Source of the DNA: Aradus depressus
Taxonomy: Eukaryota > Arthropoda > Insecta > Hemiptera > Aradidae
Reading direction: 5' to 3'
Assembly (NCBI GenBank): GCA_963662175.1
Contig: OY759221.1
Coordinates: 33,602,045 to 33,666,044, forward strand
Length of the DNA: 64,000 nucleotides
Shown here: positions 10,551 through 21,081 of the stretch, piece after piece
Position numbering within the stretch: the stretch's first letter is position 1
Layout: each line of letters begins with the position of its first letter
The notes under the pieces: generated by a model
Told to the model about the DNA's origin: nothing
Seen by the model: only the letters and a program-made list of their open reading frames with translations
Database searches by the model: none
Position numbers and translations under genes: made by a program

Positions 10551-10646
10551 TATATGATGGGTTATAATTTTTTCTTTTTTTTTTCTTTTATCTCATTTGA
10601 GTTGTCTTCAATGAATTTGTGTATTATTTTATAATTTCTTTTGTAG

Positions 10647-10828
10647 GAGAAGCTGGAAGAAATATTTTGATAATAGCAAAAATTGAAAATCACCAAGGAA
10701 TGAGGAATTTAGATGAAATCATAGACACTGCCGATGGTATTATGGTTGCTCGTGGTGATCTTGGTATCGAAATTCCAACAGAAAAAGTTTTTCTTGCTCA
10801 GAAGAGTATGATCGCCAAGTGTAATTTG
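10647..10828 (+). CDS. PyK: Pyruvate kinase exon carrying the active-site signature
   Basis: Acceptor TTTTGTAG (10639-10646), donor GTAAGG (10829). It encodes [19 protein letters not shown], which matches the pyruvate kinase PROSITE signature; the Lys is the catalytic proton-handling residue and the Glu binds the divalent metal. It continues with [18 protein letters not shown], the metal and phosphoenolpyruvate site, and ends KCNL on a codon boundary. This exon alone fixes the identity of the gene. Confidence 0.98.
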
Positions 10829-11807
10829 GTAAGGAAAAAGTGACTGAATTAAATTAAAATAAAATAATAACAAAAAGTATTTCTGCTACATTCTAAAGTA
10901 AAATTTAAAAAAAAAAAGTTAACTGACATTCCTTCATTTTAGTGTCAGTCCGTTTTGTACTCTTTTGTATTGTAATACAAATAACAAATAAGTAATATGG
11001 AAAATGACTATCTTTAATTTTGTAGCAAGGGTAATTTTGTCCCCAGAAGTTCAGTTGAACTAGAAACATTTATTTCGGCAACCATTTTTAAATAAGGCGG
11101 TCAGTGATTTAATGGGAGTTATGGCGCCCTATTTGGATGATCTAAGGAATCATATTTCACAATTTCATACTTCAAACACAAAATGGTTGTTCTCACCCCA
11201 TTATGGTCGAAATGAACCTGGAAGGGATTAATCAATTTTAAAACAAAAACATGAATTTGCCCTTTATTTGTTGTGGGATTTATACATTTTTATGAAAATT
11301 TTGATTTTGGCAAGGCCATGTTTTTATTCTGTCAACAGAAAATCTTAAAAAATAAATGGTGACAATTGGATATTGAGTTTTGCAAATCAACTCCTCAAAA
11401 TAGTTACTATGAATAAAAAACAATGACTAACTTATTTGTTTGTCAAATTGATTATACTTTTAGTTAATTTTTTTGGAACCTTTGACTTGTTAATAATTTT
11501 ATAGGAATGATAAAAATGAACCCTGGTGCTGAGTGCTGAAATAAATAGAAGGAAAAATAAATAAAGACACTTTATTTAGTATTCATGATCATGAATAATA
11601 AATAAATTGCGTTGAAATATTAATAAATTATTCTTCCTTTAACTGATTTCATTTATTTGAACACTTAACAACAGTATTACATTTTTGCTGTAGCTCCTAT
11701 AGAACTAATGCCAGAAAAAATTAATACATCCTTTATCAATTCATTCATGATCATCATTGATCTCCCGGTAATGGGCAACGTTTTCAGACGGTGATTATGT
11801 TTTTTAG
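10829..11807 (+). other. Intron, no feature seen
   Basis: About 1 kb of AT-rich sequence ending in a weak acceptor (gtttttTAG). I recognise no repeat, ORF or RNA in it. Confidence 0.6.
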
Positions 11808-12053
11808 GCAGGTAAACCTGTGATCTGCGCCACACAAATGTTGGAATCGATGATCAAGAAGCCTCGTCCCACTAGGGCAGAGAGTTCGGACGTAGCCAAT
11901 GCAATCTTGGACGGAGCTGACTGTGTGATGCTGTCTGGAGAGACGGCTAAAGGAGATTATCCCCTGGAGTGTGTGAGCATGATGGCCAATATCTGCAAGG
12001 AGGCCGAGGCTGCTGTCTGGCACACTCAGCTCTTTGAGGACCTGTCCAAACTG
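11808..12053 (+). CDS. PyK: Pyruvate kinase exon (A domain, C-terminal half)
   Basis: Encodes [36 protein letters not shown] and [15 protein letters not shown], the barrel strands and the K/ADP-site region found in all pyruvate kinases, then the linker to the C domain ([11 protein letters not shown]). It is 246 bases long, phase 0 at both ends, with a TAG acceptor and a GTAACT donor. Confidence 0.97.
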
Positions 12054-12059
12054 GTAACT

Positions 12060-12520
12060 ATTCAACTTATTATAGACTTAACTCAAAAACTTTAATAACT
12101 CCTGTTGTAATGAATATATCGACACAAAATTTTATATGTGAATTCGAAACCTCATAAGGACGACACTTTTTAATTTAATTTAATTCTTCAGCGGAATCGG
12201 CAGAAGGGAGGGGGATCACACGTGGCTCAACTCAAAAACCCCAATAACTGCCGATGTAATGAATCTATCAATATGGGATTTCACATTTAAAGTCAAAACC
12301 TAGGAAGGGGGCTCCAAAACATAGGAGGTGGTCAAGTCCATAAAAGCTAGTAACTGCTTATGTAATTCTCATATGTACTAATATGGGGATTTATGAGCCC
12401 CCATGTAAGACAACTGTTGAATATTAGCGCAAACGGTCCACTGGTTTTGGAGGGGAAGCGATAAGTAATTGATTAATTAGTACTGAGGAGGTACATTGCC
12501 GGTTATTCTGACTTTTTTTT
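12060..12520 (+). repeat. Repeat family A (plus)
   Basis: Contains actcaaaaac, aataactcctgttgtaatga, the tcggcagaagggaggggg body, aataactgccgatgtaatga and the tail ttgaatattagcgcaaacgg..attgattaatt. It fills most of the intron between 12053 and 12569. Confidence 0.8.
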
Positions 12521-12568
12521 TTACTATATCTTTACCATGAAGTGTAAATTTTATATATCTAATTACAG

Positions 12569-12791
12569 GCGGAACCCCCAATTGACGCTACCCAGAGCGT
12601 TGCCATCGCTGCGGTTGAGGCATCAGCCAAAGCTCTGGCCACGGCTATCATAGTGATCACGACAACAGGCCGATCTGCTCATCTGATCGCCAAGTTCCGA
12701 CCCCGGTGCCCGATCATCGCCGTGACTAGACATGCCCAGGTCGCCCGCCAGGCTCATCTCTACAGAGCCATCCTTCCCGTTCTATACGAAA
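12569..12791 (+). CDS. PyK: Pyruvate kinase exon (C domain, first part)
   Basis: Acceptor AATTACAG, donor GTAAGT (12792). It encodes [20 protein letters not shown], then [15 protein letters not shown] (the effector-binding T/SGRSA loop of the C domain) and [22 protein letters not shown]. It leaves a single A (phase 1), to be completed by AG from either of the two downstream terminal exons, giving a Lys codon in both cases. Confidence 0.97.
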
Positions 12792-12894
12792 GTAAGTATT
12801 TATCCTTTGCGCATAGAATATTCCTCTTTTTTTTTTCACATATGTACGTAGAAAACGAAGTAGAATATTCCGAATATACGTTATTATGATGTCA

Positions 12895-13150
12895 GAGAAC
12901 CTTAGGTTTTTCATTTAGATGAAAAAATCTTGTGCACGCTGTCCTTCCTGATGGTGCCGAGCCTGTACAAGGTCAGATACTTGTTAAAGAGCCCTACCGT
13001 AAGTGAATAAACCTAGATAAGTAAAATTTGTAAAATTTAGGACTGCCACTGTAGAGTTGGCTCATGTCCACCAAAGCGACTAAAGAGGGCTCTGGTAGTA
13101 AGCAATGACCTCTTAGTTAAAACCCGGGCATATGTCACAATAACTAATAA
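12895..13150 (+). mobile_element. SINE (family C) fragment, 5'-truncated
   Basis: Starts within the body (ccttaggtttttcatttaga) and retains gcacgctgtcct, ggctcatgtccacc, gggctctggtagtaagc and aacccgggcatatgtcac. Diverged; the tRNA head is absent. Confidence 0.7.
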
Positions 13151-13429
13151 GCTAGCTTATGAATTAGTTATATAAACAGCTATTTACTCGTAGGGTCGGA
13201 CATACCAGTCTTGTGGTACTTAAGAAATGCTGAGTGAGAGAGGATTTAGGTGTCAATAAATGAATTTAAAATATAGATAAATTGAAAAATGGAAATGGAT
13301 CTGTTTATTTATGCCCATAACTGAGAAAAGGCAGGAAGGGTGTAGGGCAATACAATAAGCAGCTCAGAATGTATCCAGGCACATAATACAAAACCAGTAG
13401 AATTTAAATGGATTCTCTTATTAATACAT

Positions 13430-13905
13430 TAAAACCCCTCTTTACGGACACCTCTTCTTACGGATAATTTTGGGATGTCCCGGCCCAAAGTATAGGAAAA
13501 CAATGTATTTTTACCCCCCTCGCACGGACGCAGACAACCAATTTTTCGTTATCAAGAGATAAATTTACCTCTCCTAAGCGGACACTTACAAAAGAATTCA
13601 TGTAAAAAATTTAATTTTGAATGCTTTTTATTATTCGTAGAATTCGCTGTTTTTGAAACAGGCATACATGTGTGGTTTATTAACTTGAAATCCATAATAA
13701 CTATTATTATGTGTGTTTTATCTATTGTTCGTTACCTATATATGTAGTATTAAACATAAAAGCAAATAAAACTTTTAGTTATGTACCTACATATACATAT
13801 AAGGATTTTTTTTTTTTAAATTAAACCCTCCTCAACGGACACCCTTCTGCAACGGACAATTTTCTTGATCCCGTGACGGTCCATTGCAGAGTGGTGTTAC
13901 TGTTT
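13430..13905. mobile_element. pogo/Tc1-like MITE remnant
   Basis: The left part reads aaaacccctctttacggacacc and a second, direct copy of this motif occurs at about 13826 (aaaccctcctcaacggacacc). The right end (gtccattgcagagtggtgtt) is roughly the inverted complement of the left. It suggests a decayed MITE with a duplicated terminus. It ends about 40 bases before the first terminal PyK exon, so it supplies part of that intron's 3' end. Confidence 0.5.
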
Positions 13906-13942
13906 ATTAATTTGTTAATTAACAGGCTATATATTTGTACAG

Positions 13943-14136
13943 AGGAACCTTTGAAAGATTGGGGTAAGGATATAGATGACAGAATCAAGTTAGGTCTGAA
14001 AGCAGGCCAGATGAAGGGGTACATCCATCGAGGGGACTCAGTTATCCTGGTCACTGGCTGGAGGCAGGGCTGTGGCTACACCAACACCATGCGGATCGTG
14101 TACATCGCGGATAGCCCTGTCCCCGGACCCTCATAA
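13943..14136 (+). CDS. PyK: Pyruvate kinase alternative terminal exon 1
   Basis: Acceptor TTTGTACAG (13934-13942), then AG completing the split Lys codon. It encodes KEPLKDWGKDIDDRIKLGLK through GDSVILVTGWRQGCGYTNT, MRIVYIADSPVPGPS and TAA. This is the end of the C domain, including the Trp and the loop that bind fructose-1,6-bisphosphate in regulated isoforms. A polyadenylation signal AATAAA follows at 14159. It is homologous to 15045-15250 (about 31 of 55 aligned residues identical), intact, and GC-richer than that copy. Either exon can be spliced to 12791. It could be mutually exclusive alternative splicing, or the second exon could be the remnant of a tandem gene copy. Confidence 0.9.
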
Positions 14137-14158
14137 ATACTAAATTTCATATTCAAAA

Positions 14159-14164
14159 AATAAA
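14159..14164 (+). terminator. Polyadenylation signal after terminal exon 1
   Basis: AATAAA 22 bases after the stop codon at 14136. It would give a very short 3' UTR. It is a short motif in AT-rich DNA, so chance is possible. Confidence 0.5.
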
Positions 14165-14355
14165 TATATTCAAATTTTAGTATGATTTGTTTTATTTATA
14201 ATTAATTAATTTATTTATTTATAATTAATTTATTAATACTAGGGGCTTTATGCGTATATTCATGACTCAAAATTATCTATTTTTTTAAGGCAAATAGGAT
14301 CTAATCATAACAGTATTTGTGTACATCGATGGATCAAGGTATCGATTTGTCTATA

Positions 14356-14920
14356 CTTCCCCAGCTATACGAAGTATAGGGGAAGTTATATAATTGAACA
14401 AAAATTTTATGTTTGTGTTGTTTTCAACGGACTTTCATGTTTGCTGACCTTCTGATTCCAAAAATAAATGTGAACACGATTACTCCCGATAGAATGAATA
14501 TATCGAAATTGTGTATGTATATGTAGACAACTATTGATACAGCCAAATCGGCTAAAGGGAAGAGGGAATTAGGGGGGAGGCTTAACACAAAAACACTAAT
14601 AACTGTCATGAATATATTGACACGAAATTTCGTATGTAAATTCAAAGCTTTATAAGAGCAACACATATTAATTTTCCGCGAAATCGGTCGGAGGAAAAGG
14701 GGAAACCAAAGAAAAGAGGGTAGATTTAAATACCCTAATAACTGCCGATATAATGAATTTATCGACACATTTAGTATGAGGATTCAGAAGCCACTATTTA
14801 GTCAAATATTGAGTTTAAGCCCGAACGGTCGATTGGCTTTGGAGGAAGAGCGGAAACATAATTGATTGAAGTACATAGCCGGTGATTCACCGAAGACTTT
14901 TTCGATTTACTTTCACTGAT
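14356..14920 (+). repeat. Repeat family A, near full-length (plus)
   Basis: Has the palindromic head (acttccccagctatacgaag then tataggggaagt), the internal gaacacgattactcccgata and aatgaatatatcg, the gtcggaggaaaaggggaaac body, aataactgccgatataatga, and the tail cgaacggtcgattggctttg..agtacatagccggtgattcac. It lies between the two alternative terminal exons and is a good reference copy for the family. Confidence 0.85.
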
Positions 14921-15044
14921 TTAGTTTAATATTACTCTCTGTGAAAGAAATTATCCAGACAAATACGATCAAACCATAACTTTAAATACTGTGTTTCAAA
15001 ATTATATATTTTTCTTAATTTTGATTATATTTATTTGTTTACAG

Positions 15045-15250
15045 AGGGGCCTTCTCAGGACTGGCTGAAGGATGTTGATGCAAGAATAATCCACGGTTTG
15101 AAAATTGGACAAACACAAGGTTTTGTTAAAACCGGCGATTCAGTTATTGTTGTAACTGGTTGGAAAAAAGGATCTGGTTTTACTAACACAATGCGCGTTA
15201 TCACTGTACCAGCTAATTTGGATTCAGCAGTGGCTTTTGCTACTTGTTAA
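15045..15250 (+). CDS. PyK: Pyruvate kinase alternative terminal exon 2
   Basis: Acceptor TTTGTTTACAG (15034-15044), then AG completing the same split Lys codon. It encodes KGPSQDWLKDVDARIIHGLK through GDSVIVVTGWKKGSGFTNT, MRVITVPANLDSAVAFATC and TAA. The residues around the effector loop differ from exon 1 (KKGSGF against RQGCGY) and the C-terminal tail is unrelated and four residues longer. Its last 55 alignable residues look closer to the common insect and vertebrate form (GSGFTNTMRV). The stop is followed at once by a run of about 18 A. AATAAA motifs lie at 15419 and 15426. Confidence 0.92.
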
Positions 15251-15418
15251 AAAAAAAAAAAAAAAAAGTATAATTCATAATTTTTCAGAAATTTCAGCCC
15301 GCGCGCGCGCGATTAATCTACTGTTTTTCATTCCTATTGTCCAGAAACATTTGTTTTTCTTTATAGCCCAGGGTGTTGAGTTTCTGGATGTAAATCATAT
15401 ATTTTTTTATTGGTAATG

Positions 15419-15431
15419 AATAAAAAATAAA
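15419..15431 (+). terminator. Candidate polyadenylation signals after terminal exon 2
   Basis: Two overlapping AATAAA motifs about 170 bases after the stop. The position suits an insect 3' UTR, but the region is very AT-rich. Confidence 0.5.
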
Positions 15432-15439
15432 TCTACAAA

Positions 15440-16370
15440 ATTTAAATAATGTCGATCAGAATCTGTGATAATTACAATCTCATATTTAAAATTTTCAAAT
15501 TGAAAGGAATATTAATTTATTAAATATTATATTTGTTTTTGATTAAGTATTCAGGGTGGCTACCTGTAAAGCCGGTTAGCTATCAAACAGCTCGTCCTAT
15601 GTTAGTCATTTATTGACGGGACGTAAATACTGATGAAGTGAATGTTTTTTTTTTTTTTTCTTTATGAATTTTAATTAGAAGTTATTTGTTACTATCCAAT
15701 GTTTTAACCATTTCGTTGAAAAACAGAAACTTTCATTTTTCATTCTTAAATAATAAATCTTAATATATTATGAAATCTTCCAATTGTTTTTCTTTTTTGT
15801 AATTTATGATTAGTCTTGTTTGTGAATTTAACAATTAAATTTTACAAATGTCCAAACTGTAACTACCTGACAATAACAAACCCCCTTTAAGGTTAAGTTA
15901 TTGGATGAAGATCTACTATTAACTGCCTGCAGTTATGTAAAATTATATGAAACCGTTTAAGGGATGCAAGTGTTTTATGACTATTGTAAAATTATTGATA
16001 GTCAATGTATTATTATTCTGAATAATATACTGAAATGAAATAATGAATTGTTTATATTTCTCCCACTCCTGTTTTTGGGTTCCGCAGGTTGAAGTCAGCC
16101 ATAGAAAAAGAACATTTTATTTTTTAATATTGCTGTTTGTGAATGAGATTCGAAACAGTGAAACGAATGAGCGCACGAGTAGTAGGATTTTCAATTCGAA
16201 AAGAGAGCAGGAGATTAATAAATAACAAGAAATTCACTATCAATCTCAGATTACACTACTGCAATTTGTGTCGATATAGCGGTAAGCTAATAAAATAAAT
16301 AAAAACAAAGAACTTGTTTATTATAATAATAATAATATGTATAAATACTTGTAATAAATAAATACAACCC
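15440..16370. other. AT-rich 3' flank, no gene seen
   Basis: No convincing coding or RNA feature. A (CG)n patch at 15299-15311 and a T-run near 15645 stand out in composition. The 60-codon frame at 16043 is not recognisable. Confidence 0.6.
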
Positions 16371-16377
16371 CCCTTTT

Positions 16378-16630
16378 ATAGAGTAAAATAAACTTAACAC
16401 GCTGTTCTTCGGATGGGACGTTAAGCCATGATTCCGAGTCTGTACGATATAAGGTAGGTACTCGTTAAAGACCCCTACCCTAGGTGAATAAAAAGTAGGC
16501 AAAATTTAGGACTCCCACAGTAGAGTCGGGCTCATGTCCACCAGAGTGACGAAAGAGCGCTCTGGTAGTAGGCGATATGACCTCGTAATTAAAGCCCGGA
16601 CATGAGTCATATAACTAACTGTATATATAT
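16378..16630 (+). mobile_element. SINE (family C), 5'-truncated
   Basis: Lacks the tRNA head; starts at gtaaaataaacttaacacgc and runs through gatgggacgttaagcc, agacccctaccctaggtgaa, gtcgggctcatgtccacc, gcgctctggtagtaggcgat and cccggacatgagtcat. Close to the younger copies elsewhere in the window. Confidence 0.85.
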
Positions 16631-16675
16631 GTTTATAACTTATTGTCTAATCCCACAAAAATATATACAATAAAG

Positions 16676-16756
16676 CGTACCGGCGGTTTCGGCTTACGCT
16701 ATCAGCACAAAGTTCATAAGTTCGTGCTGATGATGGCGTAAGCCGAAACCAGTATT
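16676..16756. ncRNA. Pair of inverted hammerhead-ribozyme-like motifs
   Basis: Plus strand: CTGATGA (16727-16733), a GGC/GCC stem with GTAA loop (16735-16744), then GAAACC (16745-16750), which is the order of the hammerhead catalytic core. The minus strand of 16676-16708 has the same arrangement (CTGAT, GTAA loop, GCCGAAACC, then GCCGGTA, which can form a short stem III ending in a GUA cleavage triplet); its core has drifted (CTGATAG). The two face each other and form a long palindrome. Such cores are known from Penelope-like element termini. Activity is untested. Confidence 0.5.
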
Positions 16757-17162
16757 TATGTATATATAATTTGTAGAATTTGACAATTTAAAAGTTAAAC
16801 AAGTTCTTTGTTGTTATTTGATGCACTACCAGATCAATTGAGATGTTCATATAATTGAGACTCCAAATCACACAACCCTTCAGTATTGTCCGAATTGAGA
16901 AAATAAAATATCTGTGAATTACAATATATTATTGCACAGAACGGAAAAGTTCTCTTCTTTCCTTGAAAAACGTTTTCCTAAACACTTCTTTATCACTATT
17001 TATATTATCTTCAGGGAAGTTTAAAACAAGGAAAATTTTCTGAATTAAAGACGTGCCTACGTAGTGTAACAGATAATTGAATAGTTATGTATATATTATA
17101 TACTATATAAGGGCCATATTACACATTAAAATATGCGGACATATTGTGGAAACTTGTAATAA

Positions 17163-17290
17163 ATAAAAACAACCAACTTTTTTTTTTTTTTTTTTGAAAT
17201 AGTGTTTATTATTCAAAAATAAATAATACAAAACTACCAGTTTCGGCATTACAGCATCATCAGGTTTAGTTATAATCTACGTTCTTATGA
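17163..17290 (-). repeat. Penelope-like terminal fragment with hammerhead-like core
   Basis: The minus strand of 17233-17265 reads CTGATGA, a weak hairpin (TGC..GCC), GAAACTGGTA. It is preceded on the plus strand by an 18-T run and is followed by AT-rich sequence. It resembles the terminus downstream of the GIY-YIG ORF at 47.6 kb in its layout. Confidence 0.45.
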
Positions 17291-17524
17291 GTAAATCAGG
17301 TAACTAAGGAAAGGATAGGAATATGACTCGTTTTATATGTATTGTATTTTAGTCATTTATTAGTGATGAACGAATTTTGAGAGGAGCAAAAACAGATTTC
17401 CTCATTAAAAATCAGCTCCTAAATATTTCATTTTCTAAGCCAACACTGAAATATCAATTATTTTTTTATTGATCTTATTTATGTACGATGCATCTTAGCC
17501 ATGTCTCTGTAATGGTTTTATATA

Positions 17525-17650
17525 GTTATTTAAAACATCCATGGTCCCGGGAGGGAGTTACACCTACGAAATAAGACTCACTCCAGGACGGGATTCGAAC
17601 CCGCAAACATGATGAGATCATGAAACTAAATCCCTACGCTCTAAGGCTAA
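17525..17650 (-). mobile_element. tRNA-derived SINE fragment (second SINE type)
   Basis: Contains box B on the minus strand (gcgggttcgaatcccgtcct) and shares tatttaaaacatccatgg with the copy at the left edge of the window. Confidence 0.5.
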
Positions 17651-17754
17651 TAGCAAGCGTAATTATTATATTTGTTCAAGTCGCATGAACTTGAAGAACA
17701 AACCAATTTACCATAACGGAAAGTTTCGAGTGTCATTGGAAATAGATCAGAGGT

Positions 17755-17875
17755 CCTTAGGTTTTTCGTCCATCCGATGAGACAATAAACGATTGACTTA
17801 AGCCAGTGCAATGTCTGGTACTCATTAAAAACCTCTACACTAACTGAATCCCTAGACAACAAAATGACAGCTAAC
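17755..17875 (+). mobile_element. Degenerate SINE (family C) fragment
   Basis: Keeps ccttaggtttttcgtcc and tctggtactcattaaaaacc from the family body; otherwise decayed. Confidence 0.4.
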
Positions 17876-17879
17876 GTAC

Positions 17880-20500
17880 ACTAGGGCGGCGAAAACGAAC
17901 GATTGTAAACAAAGTGCGGCGCAGCAACATAACTTCCATACTGAAACACAAATATGAAAATGTCAGTCGCATATGTGCCATGGTGTCAAGGATATAATCG
18001 GCAACTTGCTAAATCAAGAAATGGCTGTGATAATTTATAATCATTCTAATCAGTATCAGCACTTCTGATAATAATTGTTAGTTTACAAGGATTATCATCG
18101 CATTAGCTCTATTTTTAACGAGATAAGACAAACTGTTAATAAATTAAATTAAATCAATACAGAAGCATACATTTTGTGACTGAAAGTGACAGAGGAAACG
18201 GGAAAATACAAGCCAACATATTTATAATTATTTATTCGTTATCATTTCATAATAAAACTTGATAATACTCGAATTTTATCTTGAAAAAAACCTAGCTGCT
18301 ATATTTTCTACGTCAAGAATGCACAATATATTGCACAAGTAACATATGTAAGTAAACCCATTACCTTGAATTGGTACTGACCTAAAAAAGGAGGTCTTCG
18401 ATAAGTAACTTTTTCATTATAAATTGGTACACCTAAAAATGATCATCTTGAGTGACAATAACACATTATCCCACCTCAGTACAATAGCTATACCATTCAC
18501 ACATGTTTGTATAGGGGCCAGCTGATGAGCTGATAGGAGATTAAAAATTATCATGGCCGAGTCTATTTAATTTTGACGTTTAACTTAAAATAAATTGTTT
18601 GTTTTGGATTTCGCATTAAACCAGTATCAAAATCTAATACCTTACCATAATCCTTTCATCTTGAATGTTCGTGGACTAATATGTTTCGTGAATAACTGGT
18701 GTAACTACATTGAAGACATTAATTCGTTGCAAACGTAAGTATTGCATTTTTATATTTAAAATATTACTTATTTGATCTAGTTTTGTTTCAAACGTTGCGG
18801 CAGTATTTTTTCTTCATCATCGAAATACAATTTTCCATTTTTTGATTTATTTGTGAAACTTAACCTTGTCACTCCATCATGCCAAATTATTAATTGTATG
18901 CCTGGTATTTTTATTAATATTTAAAAATACTATCTCTATATGAATTGTTGTGTATGAACAATCATCACTATATTTTTTATTATAATTGGAAGAAGAAGAA
19001 AACAAGAAAGACTGATAGGAATGTAAGATAAGATCTTATAAATCCTAAGAATTGTTCTCTAATATTTTTATATGAATGGAATCAATTGCTAATATGCAAT
19101 CTTATGAAAAGTCTATTTCAGTTGTAGGATGACTTCATTTTTTTAATAATAAGTAGTTGGAATTCGTGGTATTCCAAAAATATTTCATACTCACTTTTCC
19201 CCCTTTTTCAATTCTTAATACACTTATGTTTTCTTTTTGGGCATCTTGTAAAACAATATATAATTAATATAATTTTGGTTAATATGTAGATGTCATTTTT
19301 GTTATTTTCTTTTCGATTTGGTTTATTTAAAAAATATTTTTTAATTGCGGGAGAGAAGATTGGGGTTTTGATGAAGCTTTATCAACAACTAGATTAATCT
19401 CAATTAATCAATTAAACTATCTGTCCATGAAGATGAGCCTGTACATAAGTATTTATGTGAAATGGTATTATTTTTTTTTAAACTGTTTCATTATTTATTT
19501 TTAAAAAAAAATGCATTCAGCGGTAACTATGGTGACATTCAGACTTACCATCCTCATCAGACTTACCTGCATGTGAGTCATACTGCATCAAAGAAAATCA
19601 AAACTTTTTCTTTATCTTTGCTGCCTTGCTATGTAATAAACAAGAGTAAACTTTGATAAATATGACTAGAACATCGAATTAGTTATCGTTGCTCTCAGTG
19701 TAAACTTTTTGAAAACAATCCGGATTCTAAACTTAATTATTTTAACCTGGAATATTATACATTTAAAAAAAATACGCATTACTGTTCACATACACTTCAT
19801 GTCCATCAATGAATTAACGAGCCCTGTTCGCTTGTCAGCCCTGAGCATTTCACAGCCAAATAACTACTAATGTAACGTGTACCTAATAAGATTGCCAACC
19901 TTACGATAATAAATTAACAAATCATTTCACTATGTCGAAATATTAATTGAATGTATGATATTTTTATTAATATTCCTTTCTTAATTTGAAAAGAGGGAAC
20001 GTCTCAGCTTTTACTTTGTATTATTCAATGTTCAAATATAATATATTTTTAAGGTACCTACGTTTTAAGAAATCTTTTGTCATTAGTCTAAATAACCTTT
20101 TGGATTCCGATGTAACTAATCTTTTGTCCAATTGTTTCTTGTATATAATTGTTTAATTTGATTTAAGCAACATATAATTCTCCTAGATCTTCCATTTCCA
20201 ACTGGAATTCTACTTGTTTGTCAAATACATTTTTTATGTCGGCCTTCTTACTTGGGACACTACATAACTATTTACTGTATATCCGGATAGATCTTTGCGA
20301 TCTGATGGAAAAACGAATACAAGTAAATAAAACAATGAACAATATTTACTTACTTTGCTACATTTAAAAATAATATTTTATACGTATATTTTTTTGTGAA
20401 AAGGCTAGGATTTATCAAAAAAAGAAGAAACATCTGACCCTCCTATCTGTCCTTTTAGTTACAGGTTCTCCAGTTCTGTAAAATGACTAGAATTTATCAG
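17880..20500. other. AT-rich region without recognised genes
   Basis: I see no repeat family members and no coding frame of note, except a possible 52-base exon at 19521-19572. This is one of the few stretches free of the families that fill the rest of the window, so it may be older single-copy DNA. Confidence 0.5.
19521..19572 (+). CDS. Candidate microexon (hypothetical)
   Basis: Bounded by a CAG acceptor (19518-19520) and a strong GTGAGT donor (19573). It is 52 bases, open in the frame that reads GNYGDIQTYHPHQTYLH, and GC-richer than its surroundings. The upstream tract is A-rich instead of pyrimidine-rich, which is against a real acceptor. No partner exon is recognised. Chance is quite possible. 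Confidence 0.2.
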
Positions 20501-20760
20501 AAAAAAATACCATAAACAGAATCCCTTGAGGGTGTGTTCGGTGCCTCATACAAGCACACCCTCGCTGATGTATATTCCAAATTGAGTGGCTAAAAAAAAG
20601 AGAGTGGTCTGGTGGAGCCGTACCTGATCCCTTGGTGTGGTTAGCTCTGCAGGTTGGATGCCCCGGGAGTCAATGTCGGCCCTCAATGTCCTAACCCAAA
20701 CATAATTAATTGCTCCGGCTATATAAAACTACAATTAGTCTTAAAAAAAAATCGTATATT
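20500..20760. other. GC-richer unassigned segment
   Basis: Includes a short hairpin (gagggtgtg..cacaccctc, about 20528-20564) and a GC-rich block to 20690. No frame or family recognised. Confidence 0.4.
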
Positions 20761-20815
20761 TTAATGTAATTCGTTAAAACACAACTTTAATTTATTCTTA
20801 ATACCAAAAAGTTAC

Positions 20816-21081
20816 GTGATAAAAAAAAAACTACCTTCCCAGAATTTAGTGATTATTTAGCATTTCGAAAATAAAAGCTTCACTTTCCAGAAGAAAAATA
20901 ATGGAAAATTTACAAAAAAAACAACACAATATTGATCTAACTCCTGCATTTCATAAATTCGATTAGATTATTAAATGGGTTTTCTTTTGTAAATTTTCAA
21001 TTTTTTTTTCTTCTGGAAGTGAAACTTTTATTTTTTAAATGCTAAATAATCACTAAATTCTGGGAAGGTAGTTCTTATCAC
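20816..21081. mobile_element. Inverted-repeat MITE-like element, about 266 bp
   Basis: Arms of about 105 bp (20816-20923 and 20980-21081) are inverted copies: gtgat..actaccttcccagaattt against aaattctgggaaggtagt..atcac. The spacer is about 55 bp and the element is non-coding. A convincing target-site duplication is not visible. Confidence 0.6.

Noticed and set aside
13430..13905. Tandem-duplicated host intron sequence
   Set aside because: The direct copies of aaacccctc..acggacacc resemble DNA transposon ends better than a host duplication, although the remnant is too decayed to be sure.
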